A stretch of DNA of 64,000 bases from CAWDPQ01 sp049642465 (GCA_049642465.1 JBAROV010000135.1:5621-69620); one strand, 5' to 3'; numbered from the stretch's first letter, positions 8,725 through 16,552 are shown. A program made the numbers and translations. The notes: generated from the letters alone by a model not told the origin.

Positions 8725-8917
8725 GGGCCCCGCTTTGCCGTGTGGGGAGGTCGGATGAACCTGCATCAAGCAGGTGGAACCGCTGCACAAGCCGCGCTTT
8801 AGGCTTCCTCTCGCAGAGGCATGCACACCACGCGACGTCGCGATTCTCTTATGGTGAAACGTTGGCTCAAACGAGCCTCCGAACCATCACGCGCAAAGCA
8901 GGGAACTCAAACTCCTG
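8725..8917 (-). ncRNA. ssrS: 6S RNA
   Basis: 6S RNA binds the sigma70 RNA polymerase holoenzyme by mimicking an open promoter. On the minus strand an 11-base stem CCCTGCTTTGC (8903-8893) pairs fully with GCAAAGCGGGG (8738-8728), followed by CGTG/CACG and TCGGA/TCCGA pairing: the long interrupted closing stem. The interior has a GCATGC...GAGGAAGCCTAAAG segment like the conserved GCAUGC...GAGAAGCCUUAAA of E. coli 6S RNA, then a small 3' hairpin CCACCTGC-TTGA-TGCAGGT. Length (180-190) and position downstream of zapA are typical. The ends are estimates: the 5' end from the promoter, the 3' end from the stem. Confidence 0.9.
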
Positions 8918-8923
8918 AGGCTG

Positions 8924-8952
8924 ATCTTAGAAGATCGGCTATGGCCGGGCAA
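8924..8952 (-). promoter_or_regulatory. Promoter of 6S RNA
   Basis: On the minus strand TTGCCC (8952-8947), a 17-base spacer and TAAGAT (8929-8924). The predicted start is near 8917, a dozen bases before the closing stem of the 6S RNA. Confidence 0.65.
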
Positions 8953-8967
8953 GCAATAAGGGATGTT

Positions 8968-9333
8968 CTAGCGGTGCGCGGCCGTGCGCGGTTCTTCACG
9001 ACCCTCCGGGAAGGGACGGGACGCCCCGGCGCTCGTGGGCGCGTCGGCGATGCCGAGCGCAAGATCCAGCATGCGCTCGAGTTCCCCGGCTCGGTGCGCC
9101 AGGCTGTCGTGTCCCGAACGCATGTCGTCCCGCGCCCGGAAAAACTCGTCGGCAATGTTCAGCGCCGCGAGCACGGCAATCTTGAGACTGTCGCCCTGCG
9201 GACACTCCCGCATCGCGAGCCGCATTTTCTCATCCACGTACGCCGCCAGCTCGGTCACGTAGGTCTGTTCGAGCGAGCTTCGCACGGGGTAACGCTGCCC
9301 GTGAATCTCGACGTGGACGACGCGATCAGTCAT
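8968..9333 (-). CDS. zapA: Cell division protein ZapA
   Basis: 121 residues. The N-terminal domain RVVHVEIHGQRYPVRSS...YVTELAAYVDEKM matches the ZapA fold, and the C-terminal part is helical and dimerises in the family. ZapA binds FtsZ and stabilises the Z-ring. The tail (SAGASRPFPEGREEPRTAAHR) looks disordered. It follows the gene for a small coiled-coil protein (9382-9696) and precedes 6S RNA, a zapA-ssrS order also seen in Proteobacteria. Confidence 0.92.
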   Translation of the reverse strand: MTDRVVHVEIHGQRYPVRSSLEQTYVTELAAYVDEKMRLAMRECPQGDSLKIAVLAALNIADEFFRARDDMRSGHDSLAHRAGELERMLDLALGIADAPTSAGASRPFPEGREEPRTAAHR

Positions 9334-9350
9334 GAAGCTTTCGTGTGTCA

Positions 9351-9364
9351 GTCGCTGGTCGCTA
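9351..9364. repeat. Minimal heptamer pair GTCGCTG-GTCGCTA
   Basis: Two units of the same type that form the larger arrays at 2927 and 23033, in the gap between zapA and the coiled-coil gene. Confidence 0.5.
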
Positions 9365-9381
9365 CACCGAAACCGTCGCGA

Positions 9382-9696
9382 TCACAAATTCAACGACTCA
9401 ATCTGCTTGAGCATGTCGTCGACGCGCGAGCGGATGAGATCCCTCTCCTCCCGCAGCGCCGCGACGTGCGCATTAGCCGATTCGGCGTCGGACATGCGCG
9501 TGCGGGTGGCATCGAGCTCGCGCGCGAGCCGCGCATTTTCATCGGAGGCACGCGCATTCTCGGCGCGCAGCCGATCGATCATGCCGACCAGCAGCTTGAC
9601 CTTTTCCTCGAGGCGATCGATCGGTTCGAGATCGACCGCGCGTGTTGCGATCCCTTTGGCCAACGGACGAACTCCACTTCTAGCGGTGCCTTCCAC
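9382..9696 (-). CDS. Small coiled-coil protein, possible ZapB-like division factor
   Basis: 104 residues, almost entirely heptad coiled coil from about residue 26 (IDRLEEKVKLLVGMIDRLRAENARASDENARLARELDATRTRM) to the end. Its place between pheT and zapA, its size and its composition suggest a ZapB-like partner of ZapA, but coiled coils cannot be assigned by composition alone. The start is uncertain: GTG at 9696 gives this length, while a TTG twelve codons in has a better-spaced GTGGAG upstream. Confidence 0.7.
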   Translation of the reverse strand: MEGTARSGVRPLAKGIATRAVDLEPIDRLEEKVKLLVGMIDRLRAENARASDENARLARELDATRTRMSDAESANAHVAALREERDLIRSRVDDMLKQIESLNL

Positions 9697-9729
9697 CTCG
9701 AGGCGGAAGCCACGAAATCGCCGCGAAAA

Positions 9730-11769
9730 TTAGCGTTGCTCAGCCCCGTGCGTCGTGCGCAGGGCGGTCAGGATACGCATCGTCGCATCCTGGGCTTCCT
9801 GATCTGTGAGAGTGCGGTCGGCGGCGCGGAACGTCAGGCGCAACGACAAGCTGATGCGGCCTTCCGGCACGCCTTTGCCCTGATACCGATCGAACTCTGT
9901 TATGGACACCAGCGTCGCAGGCGCTGACGAACGGATAGTGCCACGAACGGCGGCTGCAGGCAAGGCTTCGTCGATCAGAATCGAGATGTCGCGGACGATG
10001 GACGGGTAGCGCGGCAGCGGTTGCGCCTTCATGTCATCCTTGGAGGCGTGCGCCGCGAGTGCGCGCAGGTCGATCTCAGCCACATACACTTCTTCCGACT
10101 CGGGGAAACCGCGTGCCGCCGCAACAGCCGGCGCCAGTTGTCCGATCAGCCCGAGCCACTGACGCCCTTCTCCGGCCGTCCAGACGTCGGCGTTTCGGCC
10201 GCGCAGGAGAAACGGACGAGACGCCGGGGCGAACTCGACCGGAACGCCGAACGCCGTGCAGATTTCCTCAACCACTCCTTTGATGTCGAAGAAATCCACC
10301 GGTCGTGCCGGAGCCGACCAGTGTGGGTGGGCCGCGCCGCACCAGATCAGGCCAACCGCGCGCCCCTCGCCGGCCGCGCCGAAGCGGCTGCCGTCCTCGA
10401 AGAGACGGATGTCTTTGCGCTCGCGGCGGCGATTGTGGACGCACGAGTCCAACAGGCCCGGCAGGAGCGACGGGCGGAGCACAGCAAATTTTTCGGACAG
10501 CGGATTCGCAATCGCGTGCGGCTCGCTTCCCGTTTCGCAGAAGGGGAGGGCCGCCTGGCGTTCGATGAACGCGAACGTCATCGCCTCCGAAAATCCGGCA
10601 GCCGTGAGGATCTCTCGAAGCTTTCGACTTCGGATGATCCCGGGGTCGGGCGGCGGTTGCGGCGCGTTCAGCGCCGGGAAGGTCACCGGCAGATGGTCGA
10701 ATCCGTAATGCCGGCCGACTTCCTCGATGAGATCCGCTTCGGTCGACACGTCCACGCGAAAGCTTGGCACGGTGACAGCCCATCGCTCGTCGCGGGTCGA
10801 GGTGTCGCGCGCCACGCGAAAGCCGAGCGGCTCCAGAATGCGTGGCACGTCTGCCGAGGGCACACGCTGGCCAAGCAAATGTGCAATGCGGTCGGCGCGA
10901 AGCACGACGCCCACGGCGGGCCGAGGGGAGGCATATCGGTCCACCAGACGACCGACTGGGCGGCCCGCACCAATCTTTTCGAAGAGCGCAGCGGCGCGCG
11001 CGATGCCGAGCGGAGGGGCCGCCACGTCGCCGCCACGCTCGAAGCGAATCGAGGCTTCCGTCTTCAGACCGAGGCGCTTGCTCGTCCGGCGAACGGAGGC
11101 AGGCTGAAAGTACGCGCTCTCCAGCACGATGCGAGTCGTATCGGACCCGATTTCCGATTCACCGCCGCCCATGACGCCGCCAATGGCCGTCGGCTGCTCC
11201 GCGTCCGCAATGACGAGCATCTCCTCGTCCAGCGGCCGATCAATCTGATCCAGCGTGCGGATGCTCTCGCCCGGGCGCGCTCGTCGAATGATCAGACGAT
11301 CGCCGCGCAGACGCGTCACGTCGAACGCGTGCATCGGCTGGCCCAGTTCGAGCATCACGTAGTTCGTCACGTCAACGATGTTGTTGATGGGCCGGACGCC
11401 GGCGGCATCGAGGCGATCCGCTAACCAGGCGGGCGATTGCCCAACGGTCACGTCAAAGACCTGCGCGCAATAGCGAGGGCAGAGCACTTTGTCCTCGACG
11501 TCCACCGCGATCGGCGAGTCACCGTTGGGCGGCAAACCGGCAACAGCTGGCACTCGGACCCCCGTGGACCAGATCACGGCCGCCTCGCGTGCGATCCCCA
11601 TGTGACTCAGGCAGTCGGGACGGTTGGCGGTGATTTCGAAGTCAATCACTCCGCGGCGGGGTTCCAGTTCCGCGACTTCAAAGCCGCGCAGAGAGATATC
11701 GGTCGCCACCCGTTCCAGATCGGCGGGGATGTCGACCAGCTCCGCGAGCCACGCGTGCACGATCCTCAC
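9730..11769 (-). CDS. pheT: Phenylalanyl-tRNA synthetase beta subunit, lacking the B2 tRNA-binding domain
   Basis: 679 residues against about 795 in E. coli. The N-terminal B1 part (1-40) runs directly into the FEITANRPDCLSHMGIAREA motif at about 44-63. That motif lies near residue 155 in E. coli, so the B2 (EMAP/OB-fold) domain is absent. The rest is present: B3/B4 with NNIVDVTNYVMLELGQPMHAFD, B5, the catalytic-like B6/B7 core, and a C-terminal ferredoxin-fold anticodon-binding domain (QPLPRYPSIVRDISILID onward). It forms an alpha2beta2 enzyme with PheS. Start GTG at 11769 overlaps pheS by four bases. Confidence 0.95.
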   Translation of the reverse strand: MRIVHAWLAELVDIPADLERVATDISLRGFEVAELEPRRGVIDFEITANRPDCLSHMGIAREAAVIWSTGVRVPAVAGLPPNGDSPIAVDVEDKVLCPRYCAQVFDVTVGQSPAWLADRLDAAGVRPINNIVDVTNYVMLELGQPMHAFDVTRLRGDRLIIRRARPGESIRTLDQIDRPLDEEMLVIADAEQPTAIGGVMGGGESEIGSDTTRIVLESAYFQPASVRRTSKRLGLKTEASIRFERGGDVAAPPLGIARAAALFEKIGAGRPVGRLVDRYASPRPAVGVVLRADRIAHLLGQRVPSADVPRILEPLGFRVARDTSTRDERWAVTVPSFRVDVSTEADLIEEVGRHYGFDHLPVTFPALNAPQPPPDPGIIRSRKLREILTAAGFSEAMTFAFIERQAALPFCETGSEPHAIANPLSEKFAVLRPSLLPGLLDSCVHNRRRERKDIRLFEDGSRFGAAGEGRAVGLIWCGAAHPHWSAPARPVDFFDIKGVVEEICTAFGVPVEFAPASRPFLLRGRNADVWTAGEGRQWLGLIGQLAPAVAAARGFPESEEVYVAEIDLRALAAHASKDDMKAQPLPRYPSIVRDISILIDEALPAAAVRGTIRSSAPATLVSITEFDRYQGKGVPEGRISLSLRLTFRAADRTLTDQEAQDATMRILTALRTTHGAEQR

Positions 11770-12860
11770 AGCGGGAACTGCTCCAGAAACCGCAGGTCGT
11801 TTTCGTAGAAGAGACGGATGTCCTCAACGCCCCACTTCAGGAGCGCGACACGTTCAATCCCCATCCCGAACGCAAAGCCCGTGTAGCGCTCAGGATCGTA
11901 CCCAACTGCCTCGAACACCGCCGGGTGCACCATGCCGCTGCCGAGGATCTCGAGCCAGCCCGTGCGTTTGCACATGGCGCACCCGCCTTCGCTCGGTGGA
12001 TGATTCAAGCCGAGCTTCGGCGCGGCAAGGCCGGTTCCTCCACACGCCCCACAACTGATATCGCATTCCGCGCTTGGTTCGGTGTAGGGGAAGAAGCTCG
12101 GACGGAAGCGCACCTTGCGATCCTCTCCGAACAGCTCGCGCACGAACGCGAACAACGTGCCTTTCAGATCGGCGAGCGACACGTGCTCTCCGACAACCAG
12201 TCCCTCGACCTGGGTGAACATCGGCGTGTGCGTCAGGTCGAACTGATCGCGGCGATAGACGCGGCCGGGCGCAATCAGCCGGACCGGCGGCTGATGTTTT
12301 TCCATATAGCGAATCTGCATGCCCGACGTGTGGGTCCGCAGCAGCGTGGCCGACGAACCGACCGCCGACTTCAGCGGTCCAGCGAGGTACAGCGTGTCCT
12401 GCATGTCCCGCGCGGGATGCTCGGGAGGCATGTTGAGCGCCTCGAAGTTGTGGTAGTCGTCCTCGAGCTCGGGCCCTTCGATGATCAGAAAGCCGAGGCG
12501 AGTGAAGATGGCTTCGATGCGATCGCGAAGAATGGTCAGCGGGTGCCGGTGGCCAATCGAGGGCCGCCGGCCGGGCAGGGTCACATCCACTCCGCCGCTC
12601 GGCGGACGCGATTCCGCCACTGCGGCCTGCCGCGCAGCCAGTCGGATCTCGAGATCCTCGCGAAGTTCATTGGCGAGCCGGCCAAGACGCGGCCGCTCGT
12701 CGGCCGGAGCGGATCCCAGCGACTTGAGCAGGGACGAAACCAGCCCGCCCTTCCGGGACAGGTAGCGATCGCGGACGGCTCGCAGATCGGACTCGTTCGC
12801 CGCCGCTCGGAGATCCCGATCGAATTGCCTGCGGAGGTCGTCGATCTGCGACTCAGACAT
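11766..12860 (-). CDS. pheS: Phenylalanyl-tRNA synthetase alpha subunit with zinc-finger-like insert
   Basis: 364 residues. N-terminal coiled coil (1-90), then the class II catalytic core with HTSGMQIRYM, GRVYRRDQFDLTHTPMFTQVEG and GFAFGMGIERVALLKWGVEDIRLF. Between motif FFPYTEPSAECDIS and GWLEILGSGMVHP it carries a four-cysteine insert: C-x2-C-G-G, about 20 residues, then C-x2-C. Shorter C-x2-C...C-x2-C inserts are known at this place in Bacteroidetes and Chlamydiae PheS. It overlaps pheT by four bases. The 95-base gap upstream to rplT is filled by a heptamer array. Confidence 0.95.
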   Translation of the reverse strand: MSESQIDDLRRQFDRDLRAAANESDLRAVRDRYLSRKGGLVSSLLKSLGSAPADERPRLGRLANELREDLEIRLAARQAAVAESRPPSGGVDVTLPGRRPSIGHRHPLTILRDRIEAIFTRLGFLIIEGPELEDDYHNFEALNMPPEHPARDMQDTLYLAGPLKSAVGSSATLLRTHTSGMQIRYMEKHQPPVRLIAPGRVYRRDQFDLTHTPMFTQVEGLVVGEHVSLADLKGTLFAFVRELFGEDRKVRFRPSFFPYTEPSAECDISCGACGGTGLAAPKLGLNHPPSEGGCAMCKRTGWLEILGSGMVHPAVFEAVGYDPERYTGFAFGMGIERVALLKWGVEDIRLFYENDLRFLEQFPL

Positions 12861-12875
12861 GCGGGAGCTGATGCT

Positions 12876-12953
12876 GGTCTCTGGTCTCTAGTGTCTGGTC
12901 TCTAGTCTCTGGTCCTGGCGAAAGACCAAAGACCAAAGACGAAAGACCGGAGA
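12876..12953. repeat. Heptamer inverted-repeat array (GGTCTCT / AAAGACC) between rplT and pheS
   Basis: GGTCTCT-type units (12876-12914) face AAAGACC-type units (12920-12953) around the centre GGTCCTGGCGAAAGACC. The arms are complementary. Unit type and centre match the arrays at 2927, 37798 and 40041. It sits inside an otherwise standard translation operon and may separate the rplT and pheS messages. Confidence 0.8.
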
Positions 12954-12955
12954 CT

Positions 12956-13330
12956 TCACGCCGGCTGGGACTTCGCCGGCCTCGCCTCCGCGGCCACTTT
13001 CGCGAGACGTGAAAACGCCGCGGGACTCGACACCGCAAGTTCGGCGAGGCTCTTGCGGTCAATTGGATTCCCAGCCGCTTTCAGCCCGGCGATGAGCTGC
13101 CCGTACGTCAATCCGTGCTCACGCGCCGCTGCATTGATCCTCACGACCCACAGTCGCCGGAAATCGCGCTTCTTGCGCCGGCGTCCCACGAAGGCGTACT
13201 TCAGCGCCGTATCGACCGACTCTTTGGCCGAACGATACAGCTTGCTCTTGGTCTGGTAGAAACCTTTGGCGCGTGCGAGGAGCTTCTTCCTCTTCGCGCG
13301 GCGGACGTTCCCTCTTTTAACTCTCGGCAT
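12956..13330 (-). CDS. rplT: 50S ribosomal protein L20
   Basis: 124 residues. MPRVKRGNVRRAKRKKLL and AKGFYQTKSKLYRSAKESVDTAL, then YAFVGRRRKKRDFRRLWVVRINAAAREHG, the hallmark L20 sequence. It binds 23S rRNA early in large-subunit assembly. The tail after residue 110 (AEARPAKSQPA) is a short extension. In most bacteria rplT follows rpmI within a few tens of bases; here 247 bases of repeat lie between them. Confidence 0.98.
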   Translation of the reverse strand: MPRVKRGNVRRAKRKKLLARAKGFYQTKSKLYRSAKESVDTALKYAFVGRRRKKRDFRRLWVVRINAAAREHGLTYGQLIAGLKAAGNPIDRKSLAELAVSSPAAFSRLAKVAAEARPAKSQPA

Positions 13331-13341
13331 GGGTCCTCGTT

Positions 13342-13534
13342 ATTCAGTGCTCGTGGGGCCCCACCCCCACTCGCTCGCGCTCGGGGGCTCGGCTCCGCCT
13401 CGCTTCCCTCCAACCTTCGCGCCGAGCTCTAGCGAAGGTTGCCCGCCGTAGCCTTGGCGACGGCGGGCGGCGCTCCGGCTGGCAAGCCGGCCCCTCGCGC
13501 GGGCCGCAGGCGCTGCGGATTCATTGCTCGTGGG
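13342..13534. repeat. GC-rich dispersed repeat, copy 2, bounded by 16-base direct repeats, inside the rpmI-rplT gap
   Basis: ATTCAGTGCTCGTGGG (13342-13357) and ATTCATTGCTCGTGGG (13519-13534) differ at one base and flank 161 bases. Inside are CAACCTTCGC and GCGAAGGTTG as an inverted pair, and CCCGCCGT...ACGGCGGG as a second pair. The arrangement resembles a small non-autonomous inserted element with a target duplication, but no transposase-type terminal repeats can be defined. Confidence 0.65.
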
Positions 13535-13577
13535 AAATCCATTTCATCCCAGCACGCACATTAAGCTGAGAGCTCTT

Positions 13578-13772
13578 TCAATACGGAATCATCCGGCGCA
13601 GCGACGCCGTGTCAGCATCTGACACGACGCTCGTGCCCTTCAGTTTCCGCTTCCGACTGCGGGTCTTGCTCGTCAGGATGTGTTGCTTGAACGCATTCCC
13701 GCGCTTGAACTTGCCCGTTCCGGTCTTCTTGAACCGCTTGGCGGCCCCTTTGTGCGTCTTCAGTTTTGGCAT
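13578..13772 (-). CDS. rpmI: 50S ribosomal protein L35
   Basis: 64 residues, the normal size. MPKLKTHKGAAKRFKKTGTGKFKRGNAFKQHIL and TKSRSRKRKL-type basic segments identify L35. It starts two bases after the infC stop, so infC and rpmI are translated as a couple. Confidence 0.97.
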   Translation of the reverse strand: MPKLKTHKGAAKRFKKTGTGKFKRGNAFKQHILTSKTRSRKRKLKGTSVVSDADTASLRRMIPY

Positions 13773-13774
13773 CT

Positions 13775-14353
13775 CTATTCTCTCTCAGCCGCTTCCTTGC
13801 GCGGGGCCGTCCGTTTTGCCGTGGTCCGCTGCGACAGGATCGTGTGCATCTGGTTGCCTTCCTGACGCGGCGCCGTTTCGGCAATGGCGACCTCCGCCAG
13901 GTCCTCAATCAGCCGCTCGAGAATCCGCCGGCCGATCTCTGGATGCGCCATCTCGCGGCCGCGGAAGAAGATAGTCGCCTTGACCTTGTCTCCTTCGGCG
14001 AGGAATCGCTCGATGTGTTTCTTCTTGAACTGATAGTCGTGCTCATCGACCTTCGGCCGGAACTTGATCTCCTTGACCTCGATGATCTTCTGGTGCTTCT
14101 TGGCTTGTCGGGCGCGCTTCTGCTCCTGATACTGATAACGCCCGAAATCCATGATGCGACAGACCGGCGGGTTCGCCGTGGCGGCAATCTCGACGAGATC
14201 CAGCCCTTTCTGTCGCGCAATCGTCAGCGCCTGCTGCGGGGGCATGATCCCCAGCTGCTGGCCCGTGTCGTCGATGACCCGCACCTCGCGGACCCTGATG
14301 CGTTCGTTCACCCGCGTGCGGTCGTCCCGCCGGGGGCCTCGGTCGAAAGCGAT
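13775..14353 (-). CDS. infC: Translation initiation factor IF-3 with AUC start codon
   Basis: 192 residues from an AUC start at 14353. AAGGAGG (14365-14359) stands five bases upstream of ATC, whereas the in-frame GTG at 14311 has no ribosome-binding site and would cut into the conserved N-terminus (NERIRVREVRVIDDTGQQLG). IF-3 genes commonly start with AUU or AUC, which lets IF-3 repress its own synthesis by rejecting non-canonical starts. Both domains are present: the N-domain to about residue 85, a Lys-rich linker, and the C-domain with KFRPKVDEHDYQFKKKHIERFL. It lies 21 bases after thrS. Confidence 0.95.
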   Translation of the reverse strand: MAFDRGPRRDDRTRVNERIRVREVRVIDDTGQQLGIMPPQQALTIARQKGLDLVEIAATANPPVCRIMDFGRYQYQEQKRARQAKKHQKIIEVKEIKFRPKVDEHDYQFKKKHIERFLAEGDKVKATIFFRGREMAHPEIGRRILERLIEDLAEVAIAETAPRQEGNQMHTILSQRTTAKRTAPRKEAAERE

Positions 14354-14358
14354 AAGAA

Positions 14359-14365
14359 CCTCCTT
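14359..14365 (-). promoter_or_regulatory. Ribosome-binding site that fixes the AUC start of infC
   Basis: AAGGAGG on the minus strand, five bases before ATC at 14353-14351. It is the strongest Shine-Dalgarno in the block and supports the non-canonical start. Confidence 0.85.
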
Positions 14366-14374
14366 AGAAAGACG

Positions 14375-16321
14375 TTAGACGCCGACCTTCTCGACTGCGG
14401 CGCGCTTCTCGGTGACCTCGCTGACCGCCTCGCGCACGAAATCGTCGAGCGGCTGCGATCCCCGATCCCCATCGACCCGGTGACGCACCCCAACGCTGCC
14501 GTCGGCGGCCTCCTTGTCTCCCACCACCAGCATGTAGGGGACTTTCTGGAGCTGCGCCTCGCGAATCTTATAACCAATCTTCTCCTGCCGGGCGTCCACT
14601 TCCACGCGCAGACCCGCCGCCACCAGGCGTTCCTCCACGCGGCGGGCGTACTCCGCGTGACGGTCCGCGATGGGCAATACGGCAGCCTGGACCGGCGCAA
14701 CCCACAGCGGAAAGGCCCCCGCGTAGTGCTCAATCAGCAGCGCAATGAACCGCTCGAAGCTTCCGACAATCGCGCGATGAATCACCACGGGACGATGTTC
14801 GGCGTTGTCGGGGCCGATGTACTTCAAGTCGAAATTCTGCGGCTGCTCGTAGTCGAGCTGAATCGTGGCGCACTGCCATTTCCGGCCGATCGCGTCGGTG
14901 ATATCGAAGTCGATCTTGGGCCCGTAAAACGCCCCATCGCCCGCGTTGAGGGTGTAAGCCTGGCCGGCCGTTTCCAGGGCCTTCTGCAACTGGGCTTCGG
15001 CGTGGTCCCACGTGTCCACTTCGCCGAGGAACTCAGCCGGACGCGTTGAGAGCTTCGCGCTGTATTCGAGTCCGAAGTCGCCATAGACGCGCTGCACGAG
15101 TCGCAGCAACCGCTCAATTTCTTCGCCGATCTGCTCCGGCATCAGGAAAATGTGGGCATCGTCCTGGGAGAACTGCCGCACGCGCGTGAGGCCTGACAGC
15201 ACGCCAGATGCCTCGTTGCGATGGAGCGCCGTCTGTTCGTGCAGCCGGATCGGGAGATCGCGATAGCTATGGATCCCGGTGCCGTAGAGCAGGAAGTGTC
15301 CCGGGCAGTTCATCGGCTTCACGCTCATCGTCTCCCCCTCGGATTCGATGAGGAACATGTTCTGCCGGTAATGCTTCCAGTGCCCGGATCGCTCCCAGAG
15401 CGCCTTGTTGTAAATGAGCGGCGTCTTGACTTCGACGTAGCCTGCCGGGAAGAGCATGCCGCGCATGTAATTCGCGAGCGTGTTGTAGAGCGTGGAGCCC
15501 TTGCCCGTCCAGAACGTCGCGCCGGGCGACCACGGGTGGAACGTAAACAGCCCGAGCTCTTTCCCGAGTTTGCGATGGTCGCGTTTCTTCGCTTCCTCGA
15601 TGCGCTGCAGGTGCGACTTCAGCTCGGCGTCGCTGAAAAACGCCGTTCCGTAGATGCGCTGCATCGGCTGGTTCCGCGCGTCCCCTTTCCAGTAGGCGTT
15701 CGACACGCTCGTGAGCTTGAATGCCTTGAGCCGGCCCGTTGAAGGCACGTGCGGCCCGACGCAGAAATCCACGAACGTATCGCGATCCTTGATCGTGTAG
15801 CAGGAGACCTCGGATTGCCCCTGCGTCTTCTCTTGAATCAGCTGGACTTTGAGGGGCTCGCCTTTCGAGGCGAAGAACTTGATGGCTTCCTCGCGCGGCC
15901 AGATCTGGCGCTCGTACGGCAGATCCTGCGAGGCGAGTTCGCGCATCTTCTTTTCAATCGCCTCGAGATCTTCGGGTACGAACGGACGCTCGACCACGAA
16001 GTCGTAGTAGAACCCTTCGTCGATAGCGGGTCCAACGCCGCACTGGGCGCCGGGGAACAGATGCGTCACGGCAGCCGCGAGGAGATGTGCCGTGCTGTGG
16101 CGATAGAGTTCCAGGCCCTCGGGACTCTTCGACGTCACGATCCGCACGCGCGCGTCACGCTGAATGGGAAACGTCAGATCGACGAAACGGTCGTCGACCA
16201 CCGCGGCAAGCGCTGCTTTGGCGAGCCCCGGAGAGATCTGTGCCGCAACGTCTGCCGGCGTCGAGCCAGCGGGCACGCGACGACTGGAACCGTCAGGAAG
16301 CGTGACGGAAATCTCGTTCAT
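14375..16321 (-). CDS. thrS: Threonyl-tRNA synthetase
   Basis: 648 residues from ATG 16321. Domains in order: TGS (MNEISVTLPDGSSRRVPAG, 1-62), second editing domain with RHSTAHLLAAAV (about 75) and YDF...RPFVPEDLEAIEKKM, the class II core with MSVKPMNCPGHFLLY supplying the zinc Cys and RNEASGVLSGLTRVRQFSQDDAHIF, and a C-terminal anticodon-binding domain (FPLWVAPVQAAVLPIADRHAEYA). The reading frame continues 33 codons upstream, but that stretch is translated repeat, so the start at the TGS domain is preferred. No clear Shine-Dalgarno. A tRNA-Val gene lies upstream on the same strand. Confidence 0.96.
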   Translation of the reverse strand: MNEISVTLPDGSSRRVPAGSTPADVAAQISPGLAKAALAAVVDDRFVDLTFPIQRDARVRIVTSKSPEGLELYRHSTAHLLAAAVTHLFPGAQCGVGPAIDEGFYYDFVVERPFVPEDLEAIEKKMRELASQDLPYERQIWPREEAIKFFASKGEPLKVQLIQEKTQGQSEVSCYTIKDRDTFVDFCVGPHVPSTGRLKAFKLTSVSNAYWKGDARNQPMQRIYGTAFFSDAELKSHLQRIEEAKKRDHRKLGKELGLFTFHPWSPGATFWTGKGSTLYNTLANYMRGMLFPAGYVEVKTPLIYNKALWERSGHWKHYRQNMFLIESEGETMSVKPMNCPGHFLLYGTGIHSYRDLPIRLHEQTALHRNEASGVLSGLTRVRQFSQDDAHIFLMPEQIGEEIERLLRLVQRVYGDFGLEYSAKLSTRPAEFLGEVDTWDHAEAQLQKALETAGQAYTLNAGDGAFYGPKIDFDITDAIGRKWQCATIQLDYEQPQNFDLKYIGPDNAEHRPVVIHRAIVGSFERFIALLIEHYAGAFPLWVAPVQAAVLPIADRHAEYARRVEERLVAAGLRVEVDARQEKIGYKIREAQLQKVPYMLVVGDKEAADGSVGVRHRVDGDRGSQPLDDFVREAVSEVTEKRAAVEKVGV

Positions 16322-16329
16322 CGAAAAAT

Positions 16330-16475
16330 TGACGGGAAGGCGGTGGAGCCGGGAGTGGCCCGCCTTCGCGGGCTTGCCAAACGGGCCACCTTCGCTCGCG
16401 GCGCGAGCTACGGTGGACAACCTTCGCGTGGCTTGCCAACCGAAGCTCGCGACGCTGGCAAGCGCGAGCGAAGGT
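16330..16475. repeat. GC-rich dispersed repeat, copy 3 (between thrS and tRNA-Val)
   Basis: It contains CCCGCCTTCGCGGGCTTGCC, CAACCTTCGCG, GGCTTGCCAA and GCGAGCGAAGGTTGG. These share words with the copies at 8592-8697 and 13342-13534. The GCGAAGGTTGG end runs directly into the encoded CCA end of the tRNA gene. Confidence 0.7.
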
Positions 16476-16552
16476 TGGTAGGCACGGGCAGACTCGAACT
16501 GCCGACCTCCTGCGTGTCAAGCAGGCGCTCTAACCAACTGAGCTACGCGCCT
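16476..16552 (-). tRNA. tRNA-Val (GAC anticodon)
   Basis: 77 bases with CCA encoded. Acceptor AGGCGCG pairs with CGTGCCT (one G-U pair), the D arm is GCTCAGTTGGTTAGAGC, the anticodon stem is CCTGC/GCAGG around loop TTGACAC (anticodon GAC), and the T arm is GGCAG-TTCGAGT-CTGCC. It reads valine codons GUC/GUU. The gene is upstream of thrS and may be transcribed with it. Confidence 0.97.

Noticed and set aside
10021..11424. Long plus-strand open frame opposite pheT.
   Set aside because: Antisense to a fully conserved synthetase subunit; Arg-rich shadow composition.
16322..16420. 33-codon N-terminal extension of ThrS.
   Set aside because: It is read through the dispersed GC-rich repeat; the TGS domain begins at ATG 16321.
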